Shown one piece after another: positions 1 to 7,938 of a DNA stretch of 64,000 bases; position 1 is the stretch's first letter, and each line of letters starts with the position of its first letter. The DNA lies in assembly GCA_017481745.1 (NCBI GenBank), contig JAFUOV010000024.1, positions 17,257 through 81,256 of the forward strand. The letters are read 5' to 3'. Both the position numbers and the translations under genes were made by a program. The notes under the pieces were generated by a model. That model made no database searches. It had not been told where the DNA came from and saw only the letters and a program-made list of their open reading frames with translations. The stretch is from Bacteroidaceae bacterium (GTDB taxonomy: Bacteria; Bacteroidota; Bacteroidia; Bacteroidales; Barnesiellaceae_A).

Positions 1-711
1 GAACAATCAATAGACATCGAGCCTATATCAATGCCCGAGCCCGAGGCGGACGCTGAGTATGTAGCCCCCTTTGTAGAAGATACCATGCCTGCGCAGCAAT
101 CTGAGGTCGAGGAGAAGGCTATCGACATCGAGGAAACTCCGGCAGTAGAAATGGTGGTAGAAGAACCCGAAGTTCCTGCCGAACTCGTCGAAGAGAAAGA
201 GCCCGAGCTTGAGGTTGTCGAGTTTGCCGAAGAAAGCAACGACGAGGTAGCCGACTTTGTAGAAGATGCTCCCGAAGAGGCTTTTGTCGAAGATGAAGTG
301 GAGGTCGTGGAGTTTGATGTCGACGACGATAAGTATGGCTTTGTAGAGGACGATGACGATATGGCTGTCGTTGATGAAGAGCAACAGTTTGATGACGAGG
401 ATATAGAAGAACAAGACCTATATAACCGAGGTGAGCCGTTGGATAGCGACACAGCAGTAACCGTAGGCGAGATGATGAGTGTGCGCCAAGCAAAAGAGTT
501 GCGCAAGGCTCTCAGTCTCAATGACCGTTTCCGCTTCCGTCGTGAGTTGTTTGGCAATAGCGATATAAATATGAACGATACGCTCAATCTGCTTGACACC
601 ATGTCCGACCTTGCCGAGGCTCGTGAGTATCTGTTGCAAGACCTTGGTTGGAGTACCGACGACCCTGTCGTGCAAGAATTTCTTACACTTGTTGAACGCC
701 ATTTCAAATAA
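1..711 (+). CDS. Acidic protein, 3' part (N-terminus outside window)
   Basis: The frame is already open at base 1, so the true start lies upstream; the first internal ATG is at 31. The visible first ~130 residues are low complexity, dominated by Glu, Asp, Val and Pro, and strongly acidic, as in a disordered linker. From about residue 140 (counted from base 31) to the end the composition becomes normal: an Arg/Leu-rich helical domain of about 85 residues containing VRQAKELRKAL and FRRELFGNS. No signal peptide or membrane segment is visible. It stops 2 bases before rsmI, so the two are probably co-transcribed. I do not recognise the family and give no function. Confidence 0.8.
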   Translation, partial: EQSIDIEPISMPEPEADAEYVAPFVEDTMPAQQSEVEEKAIDIEETPAVEMVVEEPEVPAELVEEKEPELEVVEFAEESNDEVADFVEDAPEEAFVEDEVEVVEFDVDDDKYGFVEDDDDMAVVDEEQQFDDEDIEEQDLYNRGEPLDSDTAVTVGEMMSVRQAKELRKALSLNDRFRFRRELFGNSDINMNDTLNLLDTMSDLAEAREYLLQDLGWSTDDPVVQEFLTLVERHFK

Positions 712-713
712 AA

Positions 714-1448
714 ATGAGTAAACTATATTTGGTACCTACTCCCGTAGGAAACCTCGAAGATATAACATTACGAGCCCTTCGCATCTTGCGTGAGGTCGAT
801 ACCATATTGGCAGAAGATACCCGTACAAGTGGTGTCTTGCTCAAGCATTACGACATACAAGCACGCTTGCAGTCGCACCACAAGTTCAACGAACATAGCA
901 CTGCCGATGCCATTGTAGCACGTATACAAGCCGGTGAAACGATAGCTCTTATCACCGATGCCGGAACACCCGCCATATCCGACCCGGGATTTCTTCTGGT
1001 GCGAGCATGCTGTCGTGCCGGCGTAGAGGTAGAGTGTCTGCCCGGAGCTACGGCGTTTGTACCGGCATTGGTCATGTCGGGGTTGCCCAACGAGAAGTTC
1101 TGCTTTGAGGGTTTTCTCCCGCAGAAGAAGGGGCGCAACAGCCGTCTTGAGGTGCTGGCAACAGAGGAGCGTAGCATGATTATATACGAGTCGCCCTATC
1201 GTCTTGTCAAGACCTTGCAGCAACTTGCCGAGGTAATGGGCGAGGAGCGCGAGGCTGCTGTGTGTCGTGAGATATCGAAATTGCATGCCGACACGCAACG
1301 GGGCACACTCGCACAGTTGGTTCAACACTATACCGACAACGAGCCCAAGGGCGAAATTGTTATAGTCGTTGCCGGAGCACCCGAACAGCCCCGCCAGAAG
1401 AAAGACAAGTATGCCCATAAAAAAGAGAAAAAAGATAATGTCGAATAA
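714..1448 (+). CDS. rsmI: 16S rRNA (cytidine(1402)-2'-O)-methyltransferase RsmI
   Basis: Cytoplasmic S-adenosylmethionine-dependent enzyme that 2'-O-methylates C1402 in the decoding centre of 16S rRNA. The 244-residue length and the tetrapyrrole-methylase fold fit: PTPVGNLEDITLRAL at the N-terminus, the signature LITDAGTPAISDPG near residues 80-93, CLPGATAFVPAL near 109-120, and IIYESPYRL near 157-165. The last ~20 residues are a Lys-rich tail. ATG at 714 follows the previous stop by 2 bases. The next gene begins 19 bases downstream. The family assignment is firm; methylation of C1402 is inferred from the family. Confidence 0.95.
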   Translation: MSKLYLVPTPVGNLEDITLRALRILREVDTILAEDTRTSGVLLKHYDIQARLQSHHKFNEHSTADAIVARIQAGETIALITDAGTPAISDPGFLLVRACCRAGVEVECLPGATAFVPALVMSGLPNEKFCFEGFLPQKKGRNSRLEVLATEERSMIIYESPYRLVKTLQQLAEVMGEEREAAVCREISKLHADTQRGTLAQLVQHYTDNEPKGEIVIVVAGAPEQPRQKKDKYAHKKEKKDNVE

Positions 1449-1467
1449 TTCAAATAAAAACAGACCT

Positions 1468-2349
1468 ATGAAAAAAAGTTATTTATTTATCGTTTCAGCC
1501 CTATTTATGCTCACAGCATGCTGGGGAAACAAATCGACCGAAAACGCCGCTGCATTGCAACAAGAGAACGACTCATTGCGCCAAGCCAATGCCGAGATAC
1601 GTAATTACTACGAGGAGATAGTAACCTCGATGACCGAGATAGATGCCGACATGCAAGCTATCAAGAGTGCCGAGAACTTTGTTATCGAACAACGCAACGA
1701 TACCGGCGATATATCGGCTTCGACACAGAGCCGCATTAAGGCCGATATTGAGTTGTTGTCGAAGACACTCGAGCGCAATCGTGAACGTATTGCCGACTTG
1801 GAGAAGAAACTGAAATCGAGCATGGCAAACTCTTCGGCATTGAAGAAAGCCATTGAGCAATACAAGTTGCAAATTGCCGAGAAAGACTCGCTTATCGTAG
1901 GCTTGCAAGCCTCGCTTGCCGAGCGCGATGTACGCATCAAAGAGTTGGATGTTGCCGTAGGTAATCTGTCGGCACAAGTTACCGACCTTACCAACATCCG
2001 TCAGAAACAAGAAAATATCATCGCCTCGCAAGATGTCGCTCTCAACGAAGTCTATTATGTATATGCCTACACCGATGCTTTGCGCCAAAACAACATCCTC
2101 ACCGGAGGTGGCTTGTTCAGCAAAACCGATGTGATGAAAGGCAACTTCAATAAAGACTTCTTTACCAAAGCCGACCGCCGTAGCCTCAAGTCGATTTTCC
2201 TCGAAAGCAAGAAAGTGAAAGTGTGCACCTCACACCCCGTTGACAGCTACGAGTTGGTAAAAGACGACGAAGGTTTCTATACCCTCAATATCCTCGATAC
2301 CGACAAATTCTGGGCTACATCGCACTACCTCGTGGTAGAGCTCAAGTGA
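1468..2349 (+). CDS. Coiled-coil lipoprotein, unknown function
   Basis: I choose ATG 1468, giving 293 residues, because it starts a clean lipoprotein signal (MKKSYLFIVSALFMLTAC, lipobox LTAC). The frame is open further upstream but there it overlaps rsmI and adds only a basic, Pro-rich stretch. After the Cys comes a long predicted coiled coil (about residues 25-205, repeated Glu/Leu/Gln/Lys heptad-like text such as ADLEKKLK). A compact C-terminal part of ~80 residues ends in WATSHYLVVELK. Expected to be anchored in the envelope facing the periplasm or surface. It ends at a clear terminator. Function unknown. Confidence 0.85.
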   Translation: MKKSYLFIVSALFMLTACWGNKSTENAAALQQENDSLRQANAEIRNYYEEIVTSMTEIDADMQAIKSAENFVIEQRNDTGDISASTQSRIKADIELLSKTLERNRERIADLEKKLKSSMANSSALKKAIEQYKLQIAEKDSLIVGLQASLAERDVRIKELDVAVGNLSAQVTDLTNIRQKQENIIASQDVALNEVYYVYAYTDALRQNNILTGGGLFSKTDVMKGNFNKDFFTKADRRSLKSIFLESKKVKVCTSHPVDSYELVKDDEGFYTLNILDTDKFWATSHYLVVELK

Positions 2350-2412
2350 TTGTTGCTGGTGTGAATAGAGTAGAGATATTCACAGTGCATACAAAGAATA
2401 GACAAACTAAAA

Positions 2413-2441
2413 CTCCCAATATCGTTTTGTGGTATTGGGAG
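2413..2441. terminator. Bidirectional terminator
   Basis: CTCCCAATA pairs with TATTGGGAG around an 11-nt loop. TCTTTTTATT follows on the plus strand and an A-rich stretch precedes it, so it can end both the plus-strand lipoprotein and the minus-strand regulator. Confidence 0.85.
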
Positions 2442-2446
2442 TCTTT

Positions 2447-3415
2447 TTATTCGTTTTTGATATCTTTTATCTTCACATCCTGCAGGTTGATTAGTTTGTT
2501 TACAATAGCATAAATTGTTAGTCCTGCCGATGTGTGTATTTGCAGTTTGTTGCAGATGTTGCGACGGTGAGTGGTAACGGTGTAGACCGACAGATATAAT
2601 TCGTTGGCAATCTCTTTATTGGTAAGTCCCTTCGCCACGCAGCACAAAATTTCTTTTTCGCGGTTGCTCAATTCGGCTCGTTCTTGCTTGTTGTCGGGCT
2701 CGTCTGTTTCGCTTGGTTGTGTGTCTACGTCTTGTGTGCGCAACTCTTCTTCCAATAGTTTTACCGCCGGGACAAACAATTTGTCTTCAACGAGGCAGTG
2801 TGCTGTCAAATCCTCTTCACAACTCATTATGTCGAACAATACCGAGTTGAGGCGGTCGTTCTCCTTGCCGGGGTAGTAGCTGATGATAATCTCTTTCAGC
2901 TCGTTGAGCTTGCTGCCTATATGATTGTGCTTGTTGGAGAATACGTCTATCGTATAGTTGCTGTCTAAATGATTTTGCAACAATTTCTCTACGTAGCCAA
3001 AGACAGTATCATTCTCGTAGGTCATGTGGCGGTTTACTTCTGTAACGTATTCGTCGTAAAAACGCAGAATGAGAAATGCCACATCGTCGGTCCCCGAACA
3101 ATCTATAGCCTCGATAAGTCGTCGACGAATGGTAGGCAGGTTGTAATCGAGAAAGTAGGTGTGTGCTCGCTTGAGGTAATCCATAAGTGTTGCAAGCGAA
3201 ACGTCTACGTAATCTATCTTGTTGTGGCTTATAAAGTTGGCTACCGATAGAAATGTATTCATATCGACACCTTGGCTTTCGCATATCTCTTTGACACTCT
3301 TGTTGCCAAAGCCCAATGAAATACCGAAGCGGCTCATGACCATCAGTATAGAACTATTCTCTTTGATGACATCGCGCAGCCTCGACTGTGATGTGTATAG
3401 TTTGCTATCTTTCAT
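2447..3415 (-). CDS. RIC/hemerythrin-like sensor fused to LuxR-type DNA-binding domain
   Basis: Probable cytoplasmic transcription regulator of 322 residues. Residues ~10-65 resemble the ScdA/RIC N-terminal domain (RFGISLGFGNKSVKEIC). Residues ~75-225 look like a hemerythrin-type four-helix bundle: H85, H130 with E134 (HMTYE), H163/H165 and H206 with E210 (HCLVE), spaced as in di-iron RIC proteins such as YtfE. Residues ~250-312 are a LuxR/GerE helix-turn-helix (NREKEILCCVAKGLTNKEIA). The Cys pair of RIC enzymes (GIDFCC) is absent. ATG 3415 is chosen; 3430 is also possible, while 3457 lies upstream of the predicted -7 element. It is divergent from the barrel-imelysin-dihaem-CcsBA genes and probably controls them. 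The signal (NO, O2 or iron) is inference. Confidence 0.85.
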   Translation of the reverse strand: MKDSKLYTSQSRLRDVIKENSSILMVMSRFGISLGFGNKSVKEICESQGVDMNTFLSVANFISHNKIDYVDVSLATLMDYLKRAHTYFLDYNLPTIRRRLIEAIDCSGTDDVAFLILRFYDEYVTEVNRHMTYENDTVFGYVEKLLQNHLDSNYTIDVFSNKHNHIGSKLNELKEIIISYYPGKENDRLNSVLFDIMSCEEDLTAHCLVEDKLFVPAVKLLEEELRTQDVDTQPSETDEPDNKQERAELSNREKEILCCVAKGLTNKEIANELYLSVYTVTTHRRNICNKLQIHTSAGLTIYAIVNKLINLQDVKIKDIKNE

Positions 3416-3442
3416 CGTCTTACATACCATTTTGGTACGCTG

Positions 3443-3474
3443 CAAAAGTATCCACATTATTAATATATGACAAT
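3443..3474 (-). promoter_or_regulatory. Promoter of the RIC-LuxR regulator
   Basis: Read on the minus strand: TACTTTTG (-7; 3443-3450) and ATTG (-33; 3471-3474), 20 nt apart. This is the Bacteroidota TTTG/TAnnTTTG form with one mismatch. It puts the transcript start near 3437. Confidence 0.65.
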
Positions 3475-3532
3475 ACCTAAAAATGATGAAAATGTTGTAT
3501 AAAACTCTTCAATAAATACCCTAAAATTAAGT

Positions 3533-3564
3533 ATTGTAGGGCAGTCGGCAGCGCGGTAATTTTG
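3533..3564 (+). promoter_or_regulatory. Promoter of the barrel-imelysin-dihaem-CcsBA operon
   Basis: ATTG (3533-3536), 20 nt, TAATTTTG (3557-3564). It faces away from the regulator's promoter. The ~60 bp between the two -33 elements is the natural place for an operator. Confidence 0.65.
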
Positions 3565-3614
3565 CATCGTGAAAAGTAATGCATTTCAAAATAGTAACGA
3601 TGTATAGAGAAAAT

Positions 3615-4937
3615 ATGAAAAAAACGCTGTTAATAGCTTTTGTCCTATTATTTGCAATATGCCCGTCGGCTATGTCGCACGAGGTTGCAACACCCGGTGC
3701 TGTCGATACACTTGTTCAAGAGCAGAAACCTCGTAAAAAATCGCGCCTTACCATTGGTGCATACGGCGAGGCTGTAATGACCTATAACTTCTTCAGTGAT
3801 AAGTATCTGCGTTATACCGATGCCGAGACATATCGCAACTCAGCCGGTCATGGTCGCTTCGACCTACCGCACGTTGTAGTGTACTTGGGTTACGACTTTG
3901 GTAAGGGTTGGAGTGCCGGAACAGAAATAGAATTTGAGCACGGTGGTACCGAAAGCGCCGTTGAGATAGAGGAAGAAGAAGCCGGTGAGTATGAAGCCGA
4001 AGTAGAACGCGGAGGCGAGGTGGCTTTGGAGCAATTCTGGGTGCAAAAGTCTTTCTCTAAAGCGTTCAATATCCGCTTGGGTCATATTATAGTGCCCGTT
4101 GGTGCTACCAATCAATATCACATGCCCACACAATTCTTCACCAACTATCGCCCCGAGGGTGAGAATACCATTATGCCTTGTACATGGCACGAAACAGGTG
4201 TGAGCTTGTGGGGTCTTGTAGGCGATTGGCGATACGAGGTATTGTTCCTTCCGGGACTTGATTCCGATCGTTTCGGTCGTCAAGGTTGGATACATGACGG
4301 AGCCGGTAGTCCCTATGAATTTAAGATTGCCAACGCCTTTGCCGGAGCTTTTCGTGTCGACAACTTCTCAGTCCCCGGTTTGCGCATGTCGGTGAGTGGT
4401 TACATTGGTAACTCATTTGCCAATACGCTCAGTTCTACCGAGAATGAGAAATATAAGAGCGTGAAGGGTACGGTAATGATAGGCGCATTCGACTTTGCTT
4501 ACGACGACCATAACACCATTATTCGTGGTAACTTCGATTACGGACACCTTACCGACTCCGAGATGATAACCCGTTACAACATGACCATGCGTAAGGACTC
4601 GCCTTCACCGCAACAAGCCGTTGCTTCCGATGCGATAGCAGCCGGTATAGAGTGTGGTTACAACTTCTTCGGATTGTCCAAAAATCATAAAATTCGTGAG
4701 CAGAAGTTCTTCCTCTTTGGACGTTATGAATACTATGATTCGATGTTCCGTACCGAAGGCGGTGTGCAAGACTATGAGTGGTGTGGTCGACATCGCATTG
4801 CTGTGGGTGTCAACTATTATCCTATCAAAGATATCGTTATCAAGGGCGAGTATAGCTTAGGTATGCTTGCACCCCAATACAACAACGAGCCTGCCATATC
4901 GCTCGGTGTAGCTTATTCAGGTTTTTTTATACCGTAA
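3615..4937 (+). CDS. Outer-membrane beta-barrel (porin-like) protein of imelysin operon
   Basis: 440 residues from ATG 3615, which begins a signal peptide (MKKTLLIAFVLLFAIC...AMS). The ORF extends upstream to 3579 but without signal-like sequence. The mature part is made of alternating aromatic/Gly-rich strands (LTIGAYGEAVMTYNFF, VVVYLGYDFGKGW) and ends in GVAYSGFFIP, typical of an outer-membrane barrel. Residues ~116-136 form a striking Glu-rich insert (EIEEEEAGEYEAEVE) that is probably a loop. First gene of a plus-strand operon with imelysin 37 bases downstream, suggesting a role in iron or haem passage across the outer membrane. The substrate is inferred from context only. Confidence 0.8.
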   Translation: MKKTLLIAFVLLFAICPSAMSHEVATPGAVDTLVQEQKPRKKSRLTIGAYGEAVMTYNFFSDKYLRYTDAETYRNSAGHGRFDLPHVVVYLGYDFGKGWSAGTEIEFEHGGTESAVEIEEEEAGEYEAEVERGGEVALEQFWVQKSFSKAFNIRLGHIIVPVGATNQYHMPTQFFTNYRPEGENTIMPCTWHETGVSLWGLVGDWRYEVLFLPGLDSDRFGRQGWIHDGAGSPYEFKIANAFAGAFRVDNFSVPGLRMSVSGYIGNSFANTLSSTENEKYKSVKGTVMIGAFDFAYDDHNTIIRGNFDYGHLTDSEMITRYNMTMRKDSPSPQQAVASDAIAAGIECGYNFFGLSKNHKIREQKFFLFGRYEYYDSMFRTEGGVQDYEWCGRHRIAVGVNYYPIKDIVIKGEYSLGMLAPQYNNEPAISLGVAYSGFFIP

Positions 4938-4974
4938 ATAATTAAATAATAATCAATTATAAATTTTAACTACA

Positions 4975-6135
4975 ATGAAACAAAAAAGACTTTTTGTGTG
5001 GCTCTTGTGTGGAGCTTTGATGATTACCGGTTTGGCGGCTTGTGGAGACCCCGATGGCGGTGATGAGCCCCCAACAGGTAAAGAGGAGGCTTTTAAAAAT
5101 GCCATAATTCCTTATGTCGATCATACAGTAATACCTACCTACAAAGGCATGGCTGACAATGCTATCCTTATGTCGGAGGCTTGTGATGAGATATACGATG
5201 CTTTTAAAGCCGGTAATCTTACAACCGACATGGTGAAAACTGCCGGGAAATATTGGAATGAAAGTCGTGCTTATTGGGAGAAGAGCGAGGCGTGGCTCTA
5301 TGGTCCTGCTGCCGACTATAACATCGACCCCCATATAGACTCTTGGCCTCTTGATAAAGTGGCTATGGATGGGCTCTTAAAACGCTTGAACAATGGCGAA
5401 GAGTGGAGTATTGATATTGCAGGATATGGCTTGCTCGGTTTCCATGCCGTTGAGTATATGTTGTTTGAGTTGGATGCTACAGGCGACAATTCTTTGCCCC
5501 ATAGTACCAATTACAGCGAGGCAGAGTTGATATATCTTTGTGCTGTTGCTGCCGACTTGCGCGACCAATGTTTGCTTCTTGAGTCGGCTTGGGCTGGTTA
5601 CGACAACATTACTGCTGCCAAGCAAGAACTTCTTACCGAAGCCGAGCTTGTAGTAGGAGTGAACTATGGTAGCTACATGAAGAATGCCGGTCAGCCCGGA
5701 AGTATCTACAAGACTTATCAAGCTGCTGTTGAAGACTTAATTCAAGGTTGTGTCGACATTGCCGACGAGGTGGGTAACACCAAGATTGGTCGTCCTGCCA
5801 ATGGTTCATCCACGGAGGATAAAAACTACATCGAGTCGCCCTATAGCCTCAACTCTATCAATGATTTTTACGACAACATTATCAGTATAGAAAATGCCTA
5901 CGCAGGCTCTCGTGAAGGCGATGCATCGGTGAGCGACTATATCAAGAGTGTAAATGCTGCTCTCGATGCCGAGGTGCTCGATCTTATCAAGCAATCGAAA
6001 GAGGCTATTCGTGCTATACCCGAGCCTTTTGCCAAAAGTGCAACAAGTGCCGAGGCGGACAAGGCTGTAACTTTGGTAGGTACCGATCTTCGTGACAAAC
6101 TTGAAGAAGTAATGACCGAACTTTCTAAGTATTAA
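4975..6135 (+). CDS. Imelysin-family (M75-type) lipoprotein, iron-associated
   Basis: 386 residues. Lipoprotein signal MKQKRLFVWLLCGALMITGLAACGD places the Cys at about residue 23. The imelysin signature GxHxxE is present as GFHAVEYMLFE (about residues 155-165), together with the upstream HIDSWPLD segment (about 120-127). Imelysin-like proteins are all-helical periplasmic or surface proteins tied to iron uptake; despite the M75 name, peptidase activity is not established for the family. Placed between the barrel and the di-haem protein, it probably binds iron or a haem/iron ligand at the envelope. A hairpin follows its stop. Confidence 0.9.
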   Translation: MKQKRLFVWLLCGALMITGLAACGDPDGGDEPPTGKEEAFKNAIIPYVDHTVIPTYKGMADNAILMSEACDEIYDAFKAGNLTTDMVKTAGKYWNESRAYWEKSEAWLYGPAADYNIDPHIDSWPLDKVAMDGLLKRLNNGEEWSIDIAGYGLLGFHAVEYMLFELDATGDNSLPHSTNYSEAELIYLCAVAADLRDQCLLLESAWAGYDNITAAKQELLTEAELVVGVNYGSYMKNAGQPGSIYKTYQAAVEDLIQGCVDIADEVGNTKIGRPANGSSTEDKNYIESPYSLNSINDFYDNIISIENAYAGSREGDASVSDYIKSVNAALDAEVLDLIKQSKEAIRAIPEPFAKSATSAEADKAVTLVGTDLRDKLEEVMTELSKY

Positions 6136-6160
6136 TAATATAATTACACACAAACGGCGA

Positions 6161-6190
6161 AGACCAAGGCTCTTTATAAGGTCTTGGTTT
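6161..6190 (+). other. Intercistronic hairpin between imelysin and di-haem genes
   Basis: AGACCAAG and CTTGGTTT can pair (one G-U) around a 14-nt loop, followed by only a short T run. It may be a weak terminator or an RNA-stability element that lowers downstream expression; it is not a strong terminator. Confidence 0.4.
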
Positions 6191-6211
6191 AGCCATATAA
6201 AACAGTTTGCT

Positions 6212-7861
6212 ATGAAAAAAAGACATCTTTTATTTTTGCCGCTTTTGTTTGTTGCTATGGTGGCGTGTGAAGACCCGCTCGACGATGGTAAAGATAACAG
6301 CACTGAGGGCGAAACTCCGGTTGAATTGCCCGACTATTACTATGCAGGTGGCTTGTTGGGTACAACACACCTCTCTACCTACAATGCTTATGAGCAACCT
6401 ACCGAGGCTGTGAATAATGCAGGTATGTATCAATCGTTTAAGAACGGTGAGGCTCTTTTTGAGAAAGTGTTTATGAGCAATCATAGTGGTGTACGTCATG
6501 GCTTGGGTCCTGTATACATTCGCACATCTTGTATGCACTGTCACCCCGGTTATGGTCATGGCAAGCGCATCGAAGCAGGTGCTTTTGATACCAACGAGAT
6601 GGGCAATGGCTGTTTGTTGGTAGTATATACTCCCGACGACGACCAATATGTATCGTGGTTGGCAGGTATGCCTCAAAGCCATGCCGTAGAGCCTTTTAAA
6701 GCACCGGTTGATGAGAGTCAAATTGTTGTTCAATGGATCGACTATGTAGACGAATGGGGTAACAAATTTGACGATGGTGAGACATATGAGTTGCAATATC
6801 CCGAGGTTAGAATGCCCGAGAGTGCTATCTATGTAGTTTCGCAAGGTTATCAGATACCCAAGGCCTACGAAGTTAAGTTGGAGTCGACTATCGGTATTTA
6901 TGGTACAGGTCTTCTCGATGCTATCTCTGACGAAGATTTGAAAGCCGAGTATACCAAGCAAGAGAACGACAACTATATGCCCCATGGTATTAACCCCGCT
7001 ATATTTGCCGGTGGCGAGTGGAAAAAACAATATAGCAACAAGTTGCAAGGCGATGGTACTCAATATCCGTTGCGTTATACTTATGCTCTTTCGCGCGGAC
7101 CTCTGCAAGATGCTGCCGGTGCCAATGCTATATGGAACATTACCAACGTAACTCGTAGCGACCGCCGTTACCACTACTTGGACGGTGCGGGTACTTATGC
7201 CCAATATTCATCGAAAGACCCCGAGGTACAAGCCGGCTTTGAAGAGTATATTGCCAAGGTCGACCCCAACAAAGAGCATGAGGCTTGGTGGAATGGTACT
7301 ATGGAAGAGCGCATCTATGCCTATCTTACTGCCAAAGACCTGCCTGTGGAGATGAGTGATGAGGAGTACACCGACTTGATGGTGTGGCATCGTGGATTGG
7401 CTGTGCCTGCTGCTCGTAATGTGAATGACGAAGACTTTTTGTTGGGTAAACAGAAGTTTGAGGAGATAGGTTGTGCCTATTGTCATCGTCCATCGTGGAA
7501 GACCGGCGATGATGAGATACGCGACCCTGCCAAGTTCTTCACTTCAAACAATCAGTTGCCTCGTTATCCCAATCAGACCATCTGGCCCTATACCGATATG
7601 ATACAACACAAGTTGTGTATGATCAATGACATTCGCACAGGTTGGTGTCGTACTACTCCATTGTGGGGTCGCGGATTGCACCAAAAGTGTACCGGTTCGT
7701 ACACAGCCGACCGTCTGCACGACTGTCGCGCTCGCAATGCCATGGAGGCTATTATGTGGCATGGTAGCAAGGATAGTGATGCTCGCCAGAGTGTAGAGAA
7801 GTTCCGCGCGTTGTCTAAAGAGGAGCGCAATGCTATCATAAAGTTTGTCGATTCTATTTAA
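6212..7861 (+). CDS. Di-haem c-type cytochrome lipoprotein, DUF1111/peroxidase-like
   Basis: 549 residues. Lipoprotein signal MKKRHLLFLPLLFVAMVAC. Two c-haem motifs: CMHCH (~residue 109) and CAYCH (~residue 421). The C-terminus carries the DUF1111 pattern RTTPLWGRG, LHDCRARN and EAIMWHGS. DUF1111 proteins are putative peroxidases or redox partners and occur beside imelysins in other bacteria. Here LHDGRA reads LHDCRA, and further Cys occur in GWCRT and HQKCTG. It needs cytochrome maturation, supplied by CcsBA encoded next. Likely role: redox handling of iron or peroxide at the envelope. Enzyme activity is not shown by sequence alone. Confidence 0.88.
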   Translation: MKKRHLLFLPLLFVAMVACEDPLDDGKDNSTEGETPVELPDYYYAGGLLGTTHLSTYNAYEQPTEAVNNAGMYQSFKNGEALFEKVFMSNHSGVRHGLGPVYIRTSCMHCHPGYGHGKRIEAGAFDTNEMGNGCLLVVYTPDDDQYVSWLAGMPQSHAVEPFKAPVDESQIVVQWIDYVDEWGNKFDDGETYELQYPEVRMPESAIYVVSQGYQIPKAYEVKLESTIGIYGTGLLDAISDEDLKAEYTKQENDNYMPHGINPAIFAGGEWKKQYSNKLQGDGTQYPLRYTYALSRGPLQDAAGANAIWNITNVTRSDRRYHYLDGAGTYAQYSSKDPEVQAGFEEYIAKVDPNKEHEAWWNGTMEERIYAYLTAKDLPVEMSDEEYTDLMVWHRGLAVPAARNVNDEDFLLGKQKFEEIGCAYCHRPSWKTGDDEIRDPAKFFTSNNQLPRYPNQTIWPYTDMIQHKLCMINDIRTGWCRTTPLWGRGLHQKCTGSYTADRLHDCRARNAMEAIMWHGSKDSDARQSVEKFRALSKEERNAIIKFVDSI

Positions 7862-7938
7862 AAATTCTATCTGATCAAGATGGGGGTGATGCTACAACTT
7901 TATGTGTGCATGCCCTCATTCTTGCCTATTATAACGTT

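Noticed and set aside
119..493. Arg/Leu-rich minus-strand ORF opposite the acidic gene
   Set aside because: It is the complementary reading of Glu/Asp-rich codons, with no start signal or family resemblance.
1369..1467. Longer N-terminus of the coiled-coil lipoprotein
   Set aside because: It overlaps rsmI in another frame and would bury the lipoprotein signal peptide.
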